Positions 7,700 to 16,196 of a stretch of 48,322 nucleotides of DNA are shown here, in pieces. Position 1 is the first letter of the stretch, and each line of letters begins with the position of its first letter. Below the pieces are notes generated by a model. That model had not been told where the DNA came from. It did no database searches and saw nothing but the letters and a program-made list of their open reading frames with translations. The translations under genes were made by a program, and so were the position numbers. This DNA comes from RGIG4097 sp964599875 (GTDB taxonomy: Bacteria > Bacillota > Clostridia > Christensenellales > CAG-917): positions 1 to 48,322 of the forward strand of contig CAZRHE010000013.1 in NCBI GenBank assembly GCA_964599875.1, written 5' to 3'.

Positions 7700-8800
7700 A
7701 TGAAAGTTATTTGCAATGGAAACGAATTAAGCGACGCACTCCAAAGAGTAGTAAAGGCTCTTCCCGTGAAGAGAGGAAATCCCGTATTCGAATGCGTTAA
7801 GTTGGTAGCAAGCGAGGATACTCTCACGATTTTTGCAACCGATCTCGAACTTGCAATAGAAAAGAAAATCAATGCGGAAGTCCTCATCGACGGTACGATT
7901 ATCGTCCCCGGAAAACTTTTTGCTGATTATGCAAAGCGTATTTCTGACGAACAAATCGAACTTGACGGCACTGCTGAAAACAAACTTTTCATTAAATATC
8001 TCGACAGTGAAGTGTTCATCAATTGTATGAATGCGGACGAATATCCCGTCATAAAGGAAGTAGAAAGAGATAATTCCTTCATCATTCTCAAAAAAGACCT
8101 CAAAGAACTTATCAATAAGGTCAAATTCAACGTTGCGGTTGACGAGGCTCGTCCTTCCCTTCGCGGTATTTGCCTTAATATCAAAAACGAGGAAATCGAA
8201 GGCGTTGCGTCCGACGGATACAGACTTGCACTTTCCCGTCAACCAATCAAAAATAACGGCATAATCGACAAAATCGTCGTTCCTGCAAAGAGTATGAACG
8301 AACTTTGCGCGCTTATCGACGACGACAACGAAACCTTAACCGTCTATATCGACAGCAACTTCATCATGGTTGACCTCTTCCACACGAAACTCGTATCAAG
8401 ACTTATCGCGGAAGATTATATCAACTATGAAAAGATTATCCCCAACGTCTTTACAACCGAAGTCACAATCGATAAAAAACAATTCGAAAACAGTATCGAC
8501 CGTGCTTCTCTTATCAACCGCTCCGAGAAAAAAGCGTACGTAAAGATGGAAATTAAAGAAGATTCCATTTGCCTAAACGCACACAGCGACGAGGGTGAAG
8601 TGAATGAAAAAGTCACAATCGGACTTAAAGGAAAAGACCTTACAATCGGTTTCAACAGCAAATATCTCAGTGAATGTATGAAAGCGATATCTGATTCTTT
8701 CATTACGCTCAACTTCACTTCTTCAACCGCTCCCGGAATCATCAAGGGCGAACAAGACAACTGGCTCTATCTCATTCTCCCTCTTCGTGTAATAGGTTAA
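7700..8800 (+). CDS. dnaN: DNA polymerase III sliding clamp, beta subunit
   Basis: 366 residues, the usual length for the ring-forming beta clamp that tethers polymerase III to DNA. It starts MKVICNGNELSDALQRVVKAL and ends in the conserved WLYLILPLRV tail, with the GVASDGYRLALS block of the central domain and SSTAPGII near the end. It has its own promoter and terminator, so it is not co-transcribed with dnaA. The order dnaN before dnaA, about 1 kb apart, is the reverse of the usual arrangement. Confidence 0.97.
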   Translation: MKVICNGNELSDALQRVVKALPVKRGNPVFECVKLVASEDTLTIFATDLELAIEKKINAEVLIDGTIIVPGKLFADYAKRISDEQIELDGTAENKLFIKYLDSEVFINCMNADEYPVIKEVERDNSFIILKKDLKELINKVKFNVAVDEARPSLRGICLNIKNEEIEGVASDGYRLALSRQPIKNNGIIDKIVVPAKSMNELCALIDDDNETLTVYIDSNFIMVDLFHTKLVSRLIAEDYINYEKIIPNVFTTEVTIDKKQFENSIDRASLINRSEKKAYVKMEIKEDSICLNAHSDEGEVNEKVTIGLKGKDLTIGFNSKYLSECMKAISDSFITLNFTSSTAPGIIKGEQDNWLYLILPLRVIG

Positions 8801-8829
8801 ATAAAGATAGTAAAGTAAAGATAAAAAAA

Positions 8830-8852
8830 GCACTCCAATCGGGGTGTTTTTT
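8830..8852 (+). terminator. Terminator after dnaN
   Basis: Arms 8831-8836 and 8841-8846 (one G-T pair), loop AATC, followed by six T's. Confidence 0.8.
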
Positions 8853-9832
8853 AGGTAAGAAGTAATAGTGAAGAAGTAAGAAGTGCCGGCGGGACACCCG
8901 CACCCGTTTCTTACGCATCGATGCCGTCCGCGATTTTCTGCGAAATCGCCTTGACGGCACTCGCGACGAAACTCTCTACCGCATGAAAATTTTTTGCTAC
9001 AACTCAGGCATAATCTATAACTCAAGTCAGTATTCCGCAAAATTTTTGTTTTGGTGGAATGCGGATATAAGTAACGTTTCGCTTCCGCGAGATTCCCACG
9101 CTACGCTCGGAATGATAGGCGGGTGTGCGGATATACACTCAATTAAGAATGGACTTATACAAGCACTCACTTTATTCAAAGACGGAACACGAGGCGCGAC
9201 GCGCCGAGAACTTCGAGTGTATAGCGGAGTCGCAAGACGAACATCGTCTTGCGTTTGTACAAGCGACTGCGTGCATTGGGTTCGCGAAGCAGGCACGGCG
9301 TCACAAGACACTTTGCGCAATATCTTCTACGAAGATTATTATGCGCCGTGACTTGTTCCTTTTCCCCTTCCGCAAAAATCTACGCCTGATTTCAACGGAG
9401 TGCGGACAAATATTATCGTTGGCTTGTTTTTGCGGTGGGGATGCCCCTATGTTTGCAGTGGCATAACGAGGAACGTTACTTAACGCGAAACCGAGTGTTG
9501 TCCCCCTGCGCAAGCAGTCGTCGTGGGTCCCTTTAGGGGGAACGGCGAGGGGAAAACACGTGAGGAAAGGGGAAAATGTGAATCAAGGATTACGCACGCA
9601 CCCTGTTATTTTTCTGCTTGGAGACGGGGCGAGTTTTGACGAGCAAGCGTCAAAACTATGCATGAGTTGTCCCGCTCACACCTATTACCTATTCACTATT
9701 ACCTCTTACTTTTTTTTAGTGAATAGTGAAGAAGTAAGAAGTAATACGTAAGAAGTTTTTTATGGCCCAATAGGGGGCGAAAAATTGCGGGGCGCAACAT
9801 ATAGAAAAAATAAAATTTAACGTCGTTTTTCG
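8853..9832. repeat. Non-coding repeat-rich segment between dnaN and dnaA
   Basis: About 1 kb with no credible gene. A 21-base block at 8864-8884 recurs exactly at 9722-9742, and related copies in the opposite orientation lie at about 9680-9710. Hairpins with perfect 10-base arms occur at 9231-9240/9244-9253 and 9632-9641/9648-9657, and one with 8-base arms at 9691-9698/9717-9724. Open frames here (for example 8983-9351) lack a ribosome-binding site and any family resemblance. It looks like a dispersed intergenic repeat or the remnant of a mobile unit inserted in front of dnaA. Confidence 0.65.
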
Positions 9833-9861
9833 TTGAAAAAAATCAAACTCGAATATATAAT
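9833..9861 (+). promoter_or_regulatory. Promoter of dnaA, predicting a leaderless mRNA
   Basis: -35 TTGAAA at 9833-9838, exactly 17 bases, -10 TATAAT at 9856-9861, then 7 bases to the ATG at 9869. The start point would fall at or within a base of the start codon. The TTG at 9833 is part of the -35 box rather than a start codon. Confidence 0.75.
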
Positions 9862-9868
9862 AATCGGC

Positions 9869-11239
9869 ATGGTAGGAAAAGAAGAGTTTTGGTCTGACGC
9901 CAAAAACGAATTATCAAAAGTTATGCAAGCGATAAGCTACGAGATTTGGATTGAAAAACTCGAGCCTGTTTGCTTTATCGGTGACACTTTTATATTGTGC
10001 ACCATTTCCGCTATGTCGAAAAAGACGATAGACGAGCGTCATATAGACCTCATCACCGAAGTCGTAAACAAACTTAATCCCGCCGTCACCAAAGTCGAAA
10101 TCATCACTGCGGATAAAAAAGAAGAGTATCTTGCCCGTCAATCCGAATTTTTGCCCGGCGCGGGAATTGTCGTAGACAATAAAAAGAAGGGAGGAGATAA
10201 AAAAGTCAATCCTTTCAACGAGCGTTATACCTTTGAAAATTTTGTCGAAGGCAAGTCGAATAACTATGCGCTTGCGGCAGTCAGGACGGTTGCGGAAAAT
10301 CCGGGCGGAAAATACAATCCTTTGTTTATATATTCCGACGTCGGTCTTGGCAAAACCCACCTTCTTCACGCAATAGGCAATTATCTATATTCAAATTCGC
10401 CTAAAACGAAAGTGGTGTATGTAAATTCCGAACAAATGATAGCGGAATTCGTTGCGTTGAGCCTAAATCGCAATAACGAAGAAAGCAATAAATTCAGAGA
10501 AAAATATCGTTCTTGCGACGTACTTATGGTTGACGACGTGCAATTTCTCGCAAAGAGAGAGCAGACGCAAGAGGCGTTGTTCCATATTTTCAACGACCTT
10601 CATCAGGCAAACAAGCAAATCATCTTGACGTCCGACCGTTCTCCTAAAGAACTCGTGACTTTGGAAGAAAGATTGCGTACTCGTTTTGCATGGGGTTTGA
10701 CGGTTGATATTCAAGTTCCCGACACTGAAACGAGAATAGCGATTTTGAAAACGAAAGCGGCGCAAGAGAATTTCAATTTAAGCGACGAAGTCGCCATGTA
10801 TATTGCGGAAAATTGCACCACCAATATCCGTGAAATGGAAGGACTTCTCAATAAAATAGTTTTTTACAGTTCTCTCACCAATCACGTGATAAACACGAGA
10901 GAACTTGCTTCCGACGCACTCAAAGAATCTTTTGACGAAAAGAAGGATACTTTGGACGCAAGCGACATAATAAACGCAGTTTGCAAGTATTTCAAGTTGT
11001 CAACTTCCGATATTTATTCGAAGAAAAAGACGAAAAATATCGTAGAACCGCGAATGATAGCGATTTATCTCATCACCGAAATGCTTTCCTTACCTCTTGT
11101 GACGATAGGACAAATTTTCGGGGGCAGGGACCATACCACTATAATACACGCTCGCGATAAAATAAGCGAACAAATCAAAAGCGACAAGCGTATTAAAATC
11201 GTTGTTGCGGATATAAAAAATATGTTGCTGAACAGATAA
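9869..11239 (+). CDS. dnaA: Chromosomal replication initiator DnaA
   Basis: 456 residues with the four DnaA domains: N-terminal domain I (EEFWSDAKNEL), a short linker, the AAA+ domain and the DNA-binding domain with GGRDHTTIIHARDKI. Walker B is VDDVQFL about 221-227, and an Arg-finger region (LRTRFAWGL) follows. The P-loop reads SDVGLGKT at about 156-163, where other DnaA proteins have GGVGLGKT, so the first conserved glycine is Ser and the second Asp. The ATG at 9869 is preferred over the TTG at 9833 because it matches the family N-terminus and the promoter occupies the upstream bases. DnaA loads the helicase at oriC. Confidence 0.97.
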   Translation: MVGKEEFWSDAKNELSKVMQAISYEIWIEKLEPVCFIGDTFILCTISAMSKKTIDERHIDLITEVVNKLNPAVTKVEIITADKKEEYLARQSEFLPGAGIVVDNKKKGGDKKVNPFNERYTFENFVEGKSNNYALAAVRTVAENPGGKYNPLFIYSDVGLGKTHLLHAIGNYLYSNSPKTKVVYVNSEQMIAEFVALSLNRNNEESNKFREKYRSCDVLMVDDVQFLAKREQTQEALFHIFNDLHQANKQIILTSDRSPKELVTLEERLRTRFAWGLTVDIQVPDTETRIAILKTKAAQENFNLSDEVAMYIAENCTTNIREMEGLLNKIVFYSSLTNHVINTRELASDALKESFDEKKDTLDASDIINAVCKYFKLSTSDIYSKKKTKNIVEPRMIAIYLITEMLSLPLVTIGQIFGGRDHTTIIHARDKISEQIKSDKRIKIVVADIKNMLLNR

Positions 11240-11276
11240 AAAAATTAATTTTTTCAATAAGAATTTAATAATCGGA

Positions 11277-11330
11277 TAGCACACTGTGTTTTAATAAATG
11301 CGGTGTGTTATTTTTTTTATAAAACGACAA
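11277..11330 (+). terminator. Terminator after dnaA
   Basis: Arms 11277-11284 and 11313-11320 with one G-T pair enclose a 28-base loop and are followed by eight T's. Confidence 0.65.
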
Positions 11331-11360
11331 AAATATTAAAAACGCAACTCGGAGAATCAT

Positions 11361-13115
11361 ATGATTAAATTGCTGAAAAAAATGCGGACGAAAGAAATCG
11401 TCATGGCAATCATATGTTGTGTTCTGATAGTCGGGCAAGTGTATTTCGATTTATGTTTGCCGGATTATATGACGGAACTGACTACGATAATCAAAACGAC
11501 GGGCACTACCAGCGATATAATAAACGTCGGCTTGAAAATGCTCTTATGCACTGTGATAAGCGCACTATTTTCCATTATATGCGGTTTCCTTGCGGCGAAG
11601 ACGGCGGCGGGATTCAGTTACACCATACGCGAAAATCTGTTTTATCACGTCGTGGATATGGGAAAGGAAGAGATGCAGGAATTCTCCGTCGCAAGTTTGA
11701 TTACCCGCACCACGAACGATATCACGCAAATTCAAATGATAGTTTCCATGGGACTGCAAATGGTGATTAAGGCACCTATCATGGCGGTTTGGGCGATAAT
11801 CAAAATACTCGGAAAGAGTTGGGAACTTTCAATCGTCACCGCAGGATTCGTCGTCGCGATATGCTTGGTTGTATTTTTGGTTATGTCGAGTTGTTTGCCG
11901 AGATTTAGAAAAGTGCAAAAGATGACGGATAAAATCAACCGCGTCGCAAGAGAAAATCTCACGGGAATCAACGTCGTGCACGCTTTCAACGCAGAAGATT
12001 ATCAAAACGAAAAATTCGACGTGCCGAGTAAGGAAACGTATAACCTTCAAATCAAAAACCAAAGATTGTTTGCGCTAATAAATCCTACGCTTACACTCGG
12101 AATGAACGGTTTGTCTCTTGCGATTTATTGGGTAGGCGCGGTGCTTATCAATAATATATCCGTGACCGACCCTATGGCGCGCATATCCTATTTCAGCGAT
12201 GTCATCGCATTCGGCACTTACGCGACTTATATCGTCATGTCCTTTATGATGCTCGTGATGATATTTATGCTTTTCCCTCAAGCGCAGGTATCCGCGGAGC
12301 GTATAAACGAAGTTTTAGAGAAGGAAACCTCCATAAAAGAAGGCACGGTTGAAGACGGAATTGAAAAGGGTAGCGTGGAATTCAAAAACGTGAGTTTCAG
12401 TTATCCGGGCTCAAAAGAAAACGAACTCAACAATATTAATTTCAAAGTTGAAAAAGGAGAAACGCTTGCGATAATAGGTGCGACGGGTAGCGGAAAAACG
12501 ACGGTTATAAATCTTATTCCTCGCTTGTACGACGCAACCGAAGGAGAGGTGCTCGTAGACGGCGTAAACGTCAAAGAATACAAATTTTCCGCGCTATATA
12601 ACAAAATCGGATACGCCACTCAAAAAGCAACGCTGTTTTCAGGGTCTATAAAAGATAACGTCTTTTTCGGAGAATCCGAAAACGGTTTTTCCGAAGAAGA
12701 TCTTAATAAGGCTCTCGAAGTTTCACAGTCTGCCGAATTCGTGTCGAAATTAGACGACGGGACGGATTATCATATAGCGCAGTCCGGGCGCAACGTTTCC
12801 GGCGGTCAAAAGCAAAGATTGTCTATTGCGAGAATACTTGCAAGAAAACCGGAAATACTCGTTTTCGACGATTCTTTCTCCGCGCTCGACTATCGCACGG
12901 ACGCGAAACTCAGAGGGAAACTTGCAGAACAATATAAAGACACGACGAAAATAATAGTCGCGCAACGCATAGGCACAATCCGCAACGCAGACAAAATCAT
13001 CGTCCTTGAAAAAGGCGAAATCGCAGGGTGCGGCACTCACGACGAATTGATGAAATCTTGTGAAGTTTACCGCGAAATCGCGTGGTCGCAATTGTCCGCG
13101 TCCGAACTTGCATAA
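11361..13115 (+). CDS. Heterodimeric ABC exporter subunit with degenerate ATPase site
   Basis: 584 residues: six transmembrane helices (about 1-310) fused to an ATPase domain. Walker A GATGSGKT is at about 373-380, the Q-loop about 421 and the signature VSGGQ about 479-483. The catalytic Glu after Walker B is Asp (VFDDS, about 504) and the switch His is Gln (AQR, about 535). This is the pattern of the non-hydrolysing half of heterodimeric exporters such as TM287 or BmrC. It starts after CGGAG and is followed 11 bases later by its partner. The substrate is unknown; multidrug, lipid or peptide export are all possible. Confidence 0.92.
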   Translation: MIKLLKKMRTKEIVMAIICCVLIVGQVYFDLCLPDYMTELTTIIKTTGTTSDIINVGLKMLLCTVISALFSIICGFLAAKTAAGFSYTIRENLFYHVVDMGKEEMQEFSVASLITRTTNDITQIQMIVSMGLQMVIKAPIMAVWAIIKILGKSWELSIVTAGFVVAICLVVFLVMSSCLPRFRKVQKMTDKINRVARENLTGINVVHAFNAEDYQNEKFDVPSKETYNLQIKNQRLFALINPTLTLGMNGLSLAIYWVGAVLINNISVTDPMARISYFSDVIAFGTYATYIVMSFMMLVMIFMLFPQAQVSAERINEVLEKETSIKEGTVEDGIEKGSVEFKNVSFSYPGSKENELNNINFKVEKGETLAIIGATGSGKTTVINLIPRLYDATEGEVLVDGVNVKEYKFSALYNKIGYATQKATLFSGSIKDNVFFGESENGFSEEDLNKALEVSQSAEFVSKLDDGTDYHIAQSGRNVSGGQKQRLSIARILARKPEILVFDDSFSALDYRTDAKLRGKLAEQYKDTTKIIVAQRIGTIRNADKIIVLEKGEIAGCGTHDELMKSCEVYREIAWSQLSASELA

Positions 13116-13126
13116 CCGAGGTGAAT

Positions 13127-14896
13127 ATGGAAAAACAAAATAAATCAGGTTTGAAAGACTCGGCAAAAAGAATAACGGGATATATGCAATCCAAAACCGT
13201 TTATATAGTGATTGCCTTAATTCTTGCGGCGGCAAGCGCTGGGATAACTATTATAGGGCCTGACAAAATCGGTGAGATAGCAAACGTAATATCCGACGGA
13301 CTTCTCGGCGGAATAGATTTGAACGCAATACTCAAAATAGGTGTTTTATTGCTTGTTTTGTATTGTTTAAGTGCTGTTTTTGGATTTATTCAGCAATATA
13401 TTATGGCGACTATCACTCTCGATATGTCCTATAAAATGCGCGCCGAATTATCCGAAAAGATAAACAAAGTCCCGCAAAAATATTTCAATACGTCGTCGCA
13501 AGGGGATATCCTCAGTCGTATCACAAACGACGTATCCACTTTGCAACAAGGGCTTACGAACAGCCTACCTACGATAATCAGCGCAAGCGTCCAATTCATC
13601 GGATGCCTTATCATGATGTTCGTGACGGAGTGGCGTCTTGCACTCATCTCTCTCGGCATCACTATGGTCGGCATGGTAATCATCGTGATTATCATGAAAA
13701 ACTCGCAAAAGTATTTCAAGGACAGACAACGTAGTCTTGGCAACCTCAATGGATATATTGAAGAGAATTATTCCGGACACGAAGTCGTGAAAATAAGCCG
13801 CGCGGACGGAATGGTCAAAAAAGTATTCGACCGCCTTAATAAAGAAGTATACAACGCAAACTGGAAGTCGCAATTCTTGTCGGGAATAATGCAACCAATG
13901 ATGAGTATAGTCAGCAACGCGGCGTACGTGGCGGTGTGCGTATTCGGCTCCATATTCGCACTTGACGGAAGTATAGAATTCGGCGTGATAGTATCCTTCA
14001 TCTTATACGTGCGTCTGTTTACTTCTCCGCTCACGCAAATCGCGCAAGGACTCACCAATTTGCAAACGGCGTCCGCATCCGCTCATCGTATATTCGACTT
14101 CCTTGAAAGCGAGGAGATGGAAGACGAAAGTGATAAGACCGCATATCTTGCATCCGCAAGCGGAAACGTCAAATTCGAACACGTCAATTTTGCTTATCCC
14201 GACGTCCCTGAAAAGACTATCATCAAAGACTTTTCGGCTGACGTAAAGGCGGGGCAGAAGGTCGCAATCGTAGGTCCTACGGGCGCAGGAAAAACCACTA
14301 TGGTCAATCTCCTTATGCGGTTTTACGATTTATGCGGCGGAAATATCTATATAGACGACGTACCTATAAACGAATTGAAACGCGAAAACGTCCACGACTT
14401 ATTCTCTATGGTCTTGCAGGATACGTGGCTGTTTGAAGGGACGGTCAGAGAAAATCTCGTTTACAATATGGAAGGGGTGTCCGACGACAAACTCGAAGAG
14501 GTTTGCGCCGCGTGCGGACTTGATAAATTCATCCACACTCTCCCCGACGGATTCGATACAGTGTTGTCCGAAAGCACCGAGGTGTCCGCGGGACAAAGAC
14601 AACTTCTCACAATCGCAAGAGCAATGCTTCAAGACGCACCTATGCTCATCTTGGACGAGGCGACTTCGTCCGTCGATACGAGAACGGAACTCATCATCCA
14701 AAACGCTATGGACAAACTTACGAAAGATAGAACGAGTTTCGTTATAGCGCACCGCCTGTCCACGATAAAGAACGCAGATTTAATCCTTGTCATGAAAGAC
14801 GGCGACGTCATAGAAAGCGGCACCCACGACGGACTTATCGAAAAAGGCGGATTCTACGCAGAACTATATAACAGCCAATTCGAACAAACCGCATAA
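13127..14896 (+). CDS. Heterodimeric ABC exporter subunit with consensus Walker B and switch His
   Basis: 589 residues from the ATG at 13127, preceded by GAGGTG; an upstream start inside the preceding gene adds 15 unlikely residues. Six transmembrane helices precede the ATPase domain: Walker A GPTGAGKT about 383-390, Walker B LILDE with catalytic Glu about 511, and switch His about 542. Its signature is VSAGQ rather than SGGQ. That is the expected complement of the upstream subunit: one active composite site and one degenerate one. The pair probably forms a single exporter. Confidence 0.92.
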   Translation: MEKQNKSGLKDSAKRITGYMQSKTVYIVIALILAAASAGITIIGPDKIGEIANVISDGLLGGIDLNAILKIGVLLLVLYCLSAVFGFIQQYIMATITLDMSYKMRAELSEKINKVPQKYFNTSSQGDILSRITNDVSTLQQGLTNSLPTIISASVQFIGCLIMMFVTEWRLALISLGITMVGMVIIVIIMKNSQKYFKDRQRSLGNLNGYIEENYSGHEVVKISRADGMVKKVFDRLNKEVYNANWKSQFLSGIMQPMMSIVSNAAYVAVCVFGSIFALDGSIEFGVIVSFILYVRLFTSPLTQIAQGLTNLQTASASAHRIFDFLESEEMEDESDKTAYLASASGNVKFEHVNFAYPDVPEKTIIKDFSADVKAGQKVAIVGPTGAGKTTMVNLLMRFYDLCGGNIYIDDVPINELKRENVHDLFSMVLQDTWLFEGTVRENLVYNMEGVSDDKLEEVCAACGLDKFIHTLPDGFDTVLSESTEVSAGQRQLLTIARAMLQDAPMLILDEATSSVDTRTELIIQNAMDKLTKDRTSFVIAHRLSTIKNADLILVMKDGDVIESGTHDGLIEKGGFYAELYNSQFEQTA

Positions 14897-14917
14897 TCCG
14901 CATATAGCAAAAAACGA

Positions 14918-14947
14918 AAAACTCGGCAAACGCCGAGTTTTCTTTTG
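14918..14947 (+). terminator. Terminator after the ABC exporter pair
   Basis: Perfect 10-base arms 14918-14927 and 14932-14941 with a 4-base loop and a T-rich tail. Confidence 0.9.
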
Positions 14948-15084
14948 TATATCCGAACCAAAATCAATCACGGTTTATCGCAAGATACGACTATATTAGG
15001 AAAATAGGCTTGACGACTACGATTAAAAAGGTGCCGATAATTTCAGCCGAATATAATTCATAAATAAGTTTTGCTATAAACAGT

Positions 15085-15113
15085 TTGTAAATGGAAGAAA
15101 TTTAGGTTATAAT
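15085..15113 (+). promoter_or_regulatory. Promoter of recF, predicting a leaderless mRNA
   Basis: -35 TTGTAA at 15085-15090, 17 bases, -10 TATAAT at 15108-15113, then 6 bases to the ATG at 15120. No ribosome-binding site is present. Confidence 0.75.
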
Positions 15114-15119
15114 GCTCGT

Positions 15120-16196
15120 ATGAGAGCAACGTCGCTGACACTTACGGATTTTCGCAATTACGTCGGTCAGTCCGTAGAGTTTACGGACGGGCTTAACGTG
15201 CTGTACGGTGAAAACGCAAGCGGAAAGACGAATATGCTCGAAAGCATTTATCTTTGCTCGGTGTTGCGCTCTCCGCGCACGACGAAAGATAAGGAACTTA
15301 TCCGCATAGGCGCAAGCAGGGCGAAAATCAAACTCGTGGTCGAAAAGAAATATCGCAAGCATACGATAGATATTCAAATCGACGAGGCTGGAAAGAAAAA
15401 AGTCGCGATAGACGGAATCCCCGTACAAAGGGCAGGGGAGTTGCTCGGCGTGCTCGGCGTCGTCTACTTTTCTCCCGACGAAATGAAACTCGTCAAGGAG
15501 TCCCCCGCGGAGAGAAGAAGTTTTCTCGACGTCGGATTATCTCAACAACAAAAGAGTTATTTCGTGGCGTTGCAACGCTACAATAAGGCGTTGAAACAGC
15601 GCAACAATCTTTTGAAAGAAAGCCGTTTCAGCGAAAACCTCGACTCTATGCTCGACGTGTGGGACGTGTCTTTGGCGGAATACGGAGCGGTGCTTATCGA
15701 AAAGAGAATGGAATATATTTCCGCTCTCGATGAAGTGGCAAGCGCGGCACATTCTTCAATCAGCGGGAACAAAGAAAAACTCAAACTTTCGTACGAAAGC
15801 GGAGTTAATCTTGACGGAAATATACGATTAAACCTCGAATCTGCGATTTTGGGCGCAAGACAAAAGGATAAGGATTTAGGGTTCAGCACCGTAGGTCCTC
15901 ATCGCGACGATATTAAAATCGAGATAAACGGCAAAGACTCGAGGAAGTTCGCATCGCAGGGTCAACAGCGCACTATCGCGCTTGCGATGAAACTCGGTGA
16001 GGTGAAACTTTACGAAAAGGAAACGGGGGAATATCCAGTCCTTCTTCTCGACGACGTGTTGAGCGAACTCGACGAAAACAGAAGAAACGTTTTGCTCTCG
16101 GCAACCGCCGGCGTGCAAACAATCCTCACTTGTACTGAATTCGACGGTGAGTGTAAAAAGAAATACAGAGTGGAAAACGGAAGACTAAATGGGTGA
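15120..16196 (+). CDS. recF: DNA replication and repair protein RecF
   Basis: 358 residues, the normal RecF length. RecF is an SMC-like ATPase that helps load RecA at single-strand gaps. Walker A is GENASGKTN about 35-43, the ABC-type signature is FASQGQQRTIALAMKLGE, and Walker B is LLLDDVLSELD. It carries its own leaderless promoter. Its last 8 bases overlap the next gene, so the metal permease depends on the recF transcript. recF usually follows dnaN directly; here dnaA and an ABC exporter intervene. Confidence 0.96.
   Translation: MRATSLTLTDFRNYVGQSVEFTDGLNVLYGENASGKTNMLESIYLCSVLRSPRTTKDKELIRIGASRAKIKLVVEKKYRKHTIDIQIDEAGKKKVAIDGIPVQRAGELLGVLGVVYFSPDEMKLVKESPAERRSFLDVGLSQQQKSYFVALQRYNKALKQRNNLLKESRFSENLDSMLDVWDVSLAEYGAVLIEKRMEYISALDEVASAAHSSISGNKEKLKLSYESGVNLDGNIRLNLESAILGARQKDKDLGFSTVGPHRDDIKIEINGKDSRKFASQGQQRTIALAMKLGEVKLYEKETGEYPVLLLDDVLSELDENRRNVLLSATAGVQTILTCTEFDGECKKKYRVENGRLNG

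Noticed and set aside
8983..9466. Open reading frames in the dnaN-dnaA gap
   Set aside because: No ribosome-binding site, no family resemblance, overlapping frames on both strands and internal hairpins; better explained as non-coding repeats.
9833..9868. TTG start 12 codons upstream for dnaA
   Set aside because: These bases form the -35 and -10 boxes; the ATG at 9869 gives the family-typical N-terminus.
10882..10889. TCACGTGA inside dnaA (also 28532-28539) as a parS core
   Set aside because: Flanking bases do not match the parS consensus; only about 8 of 16 fit.
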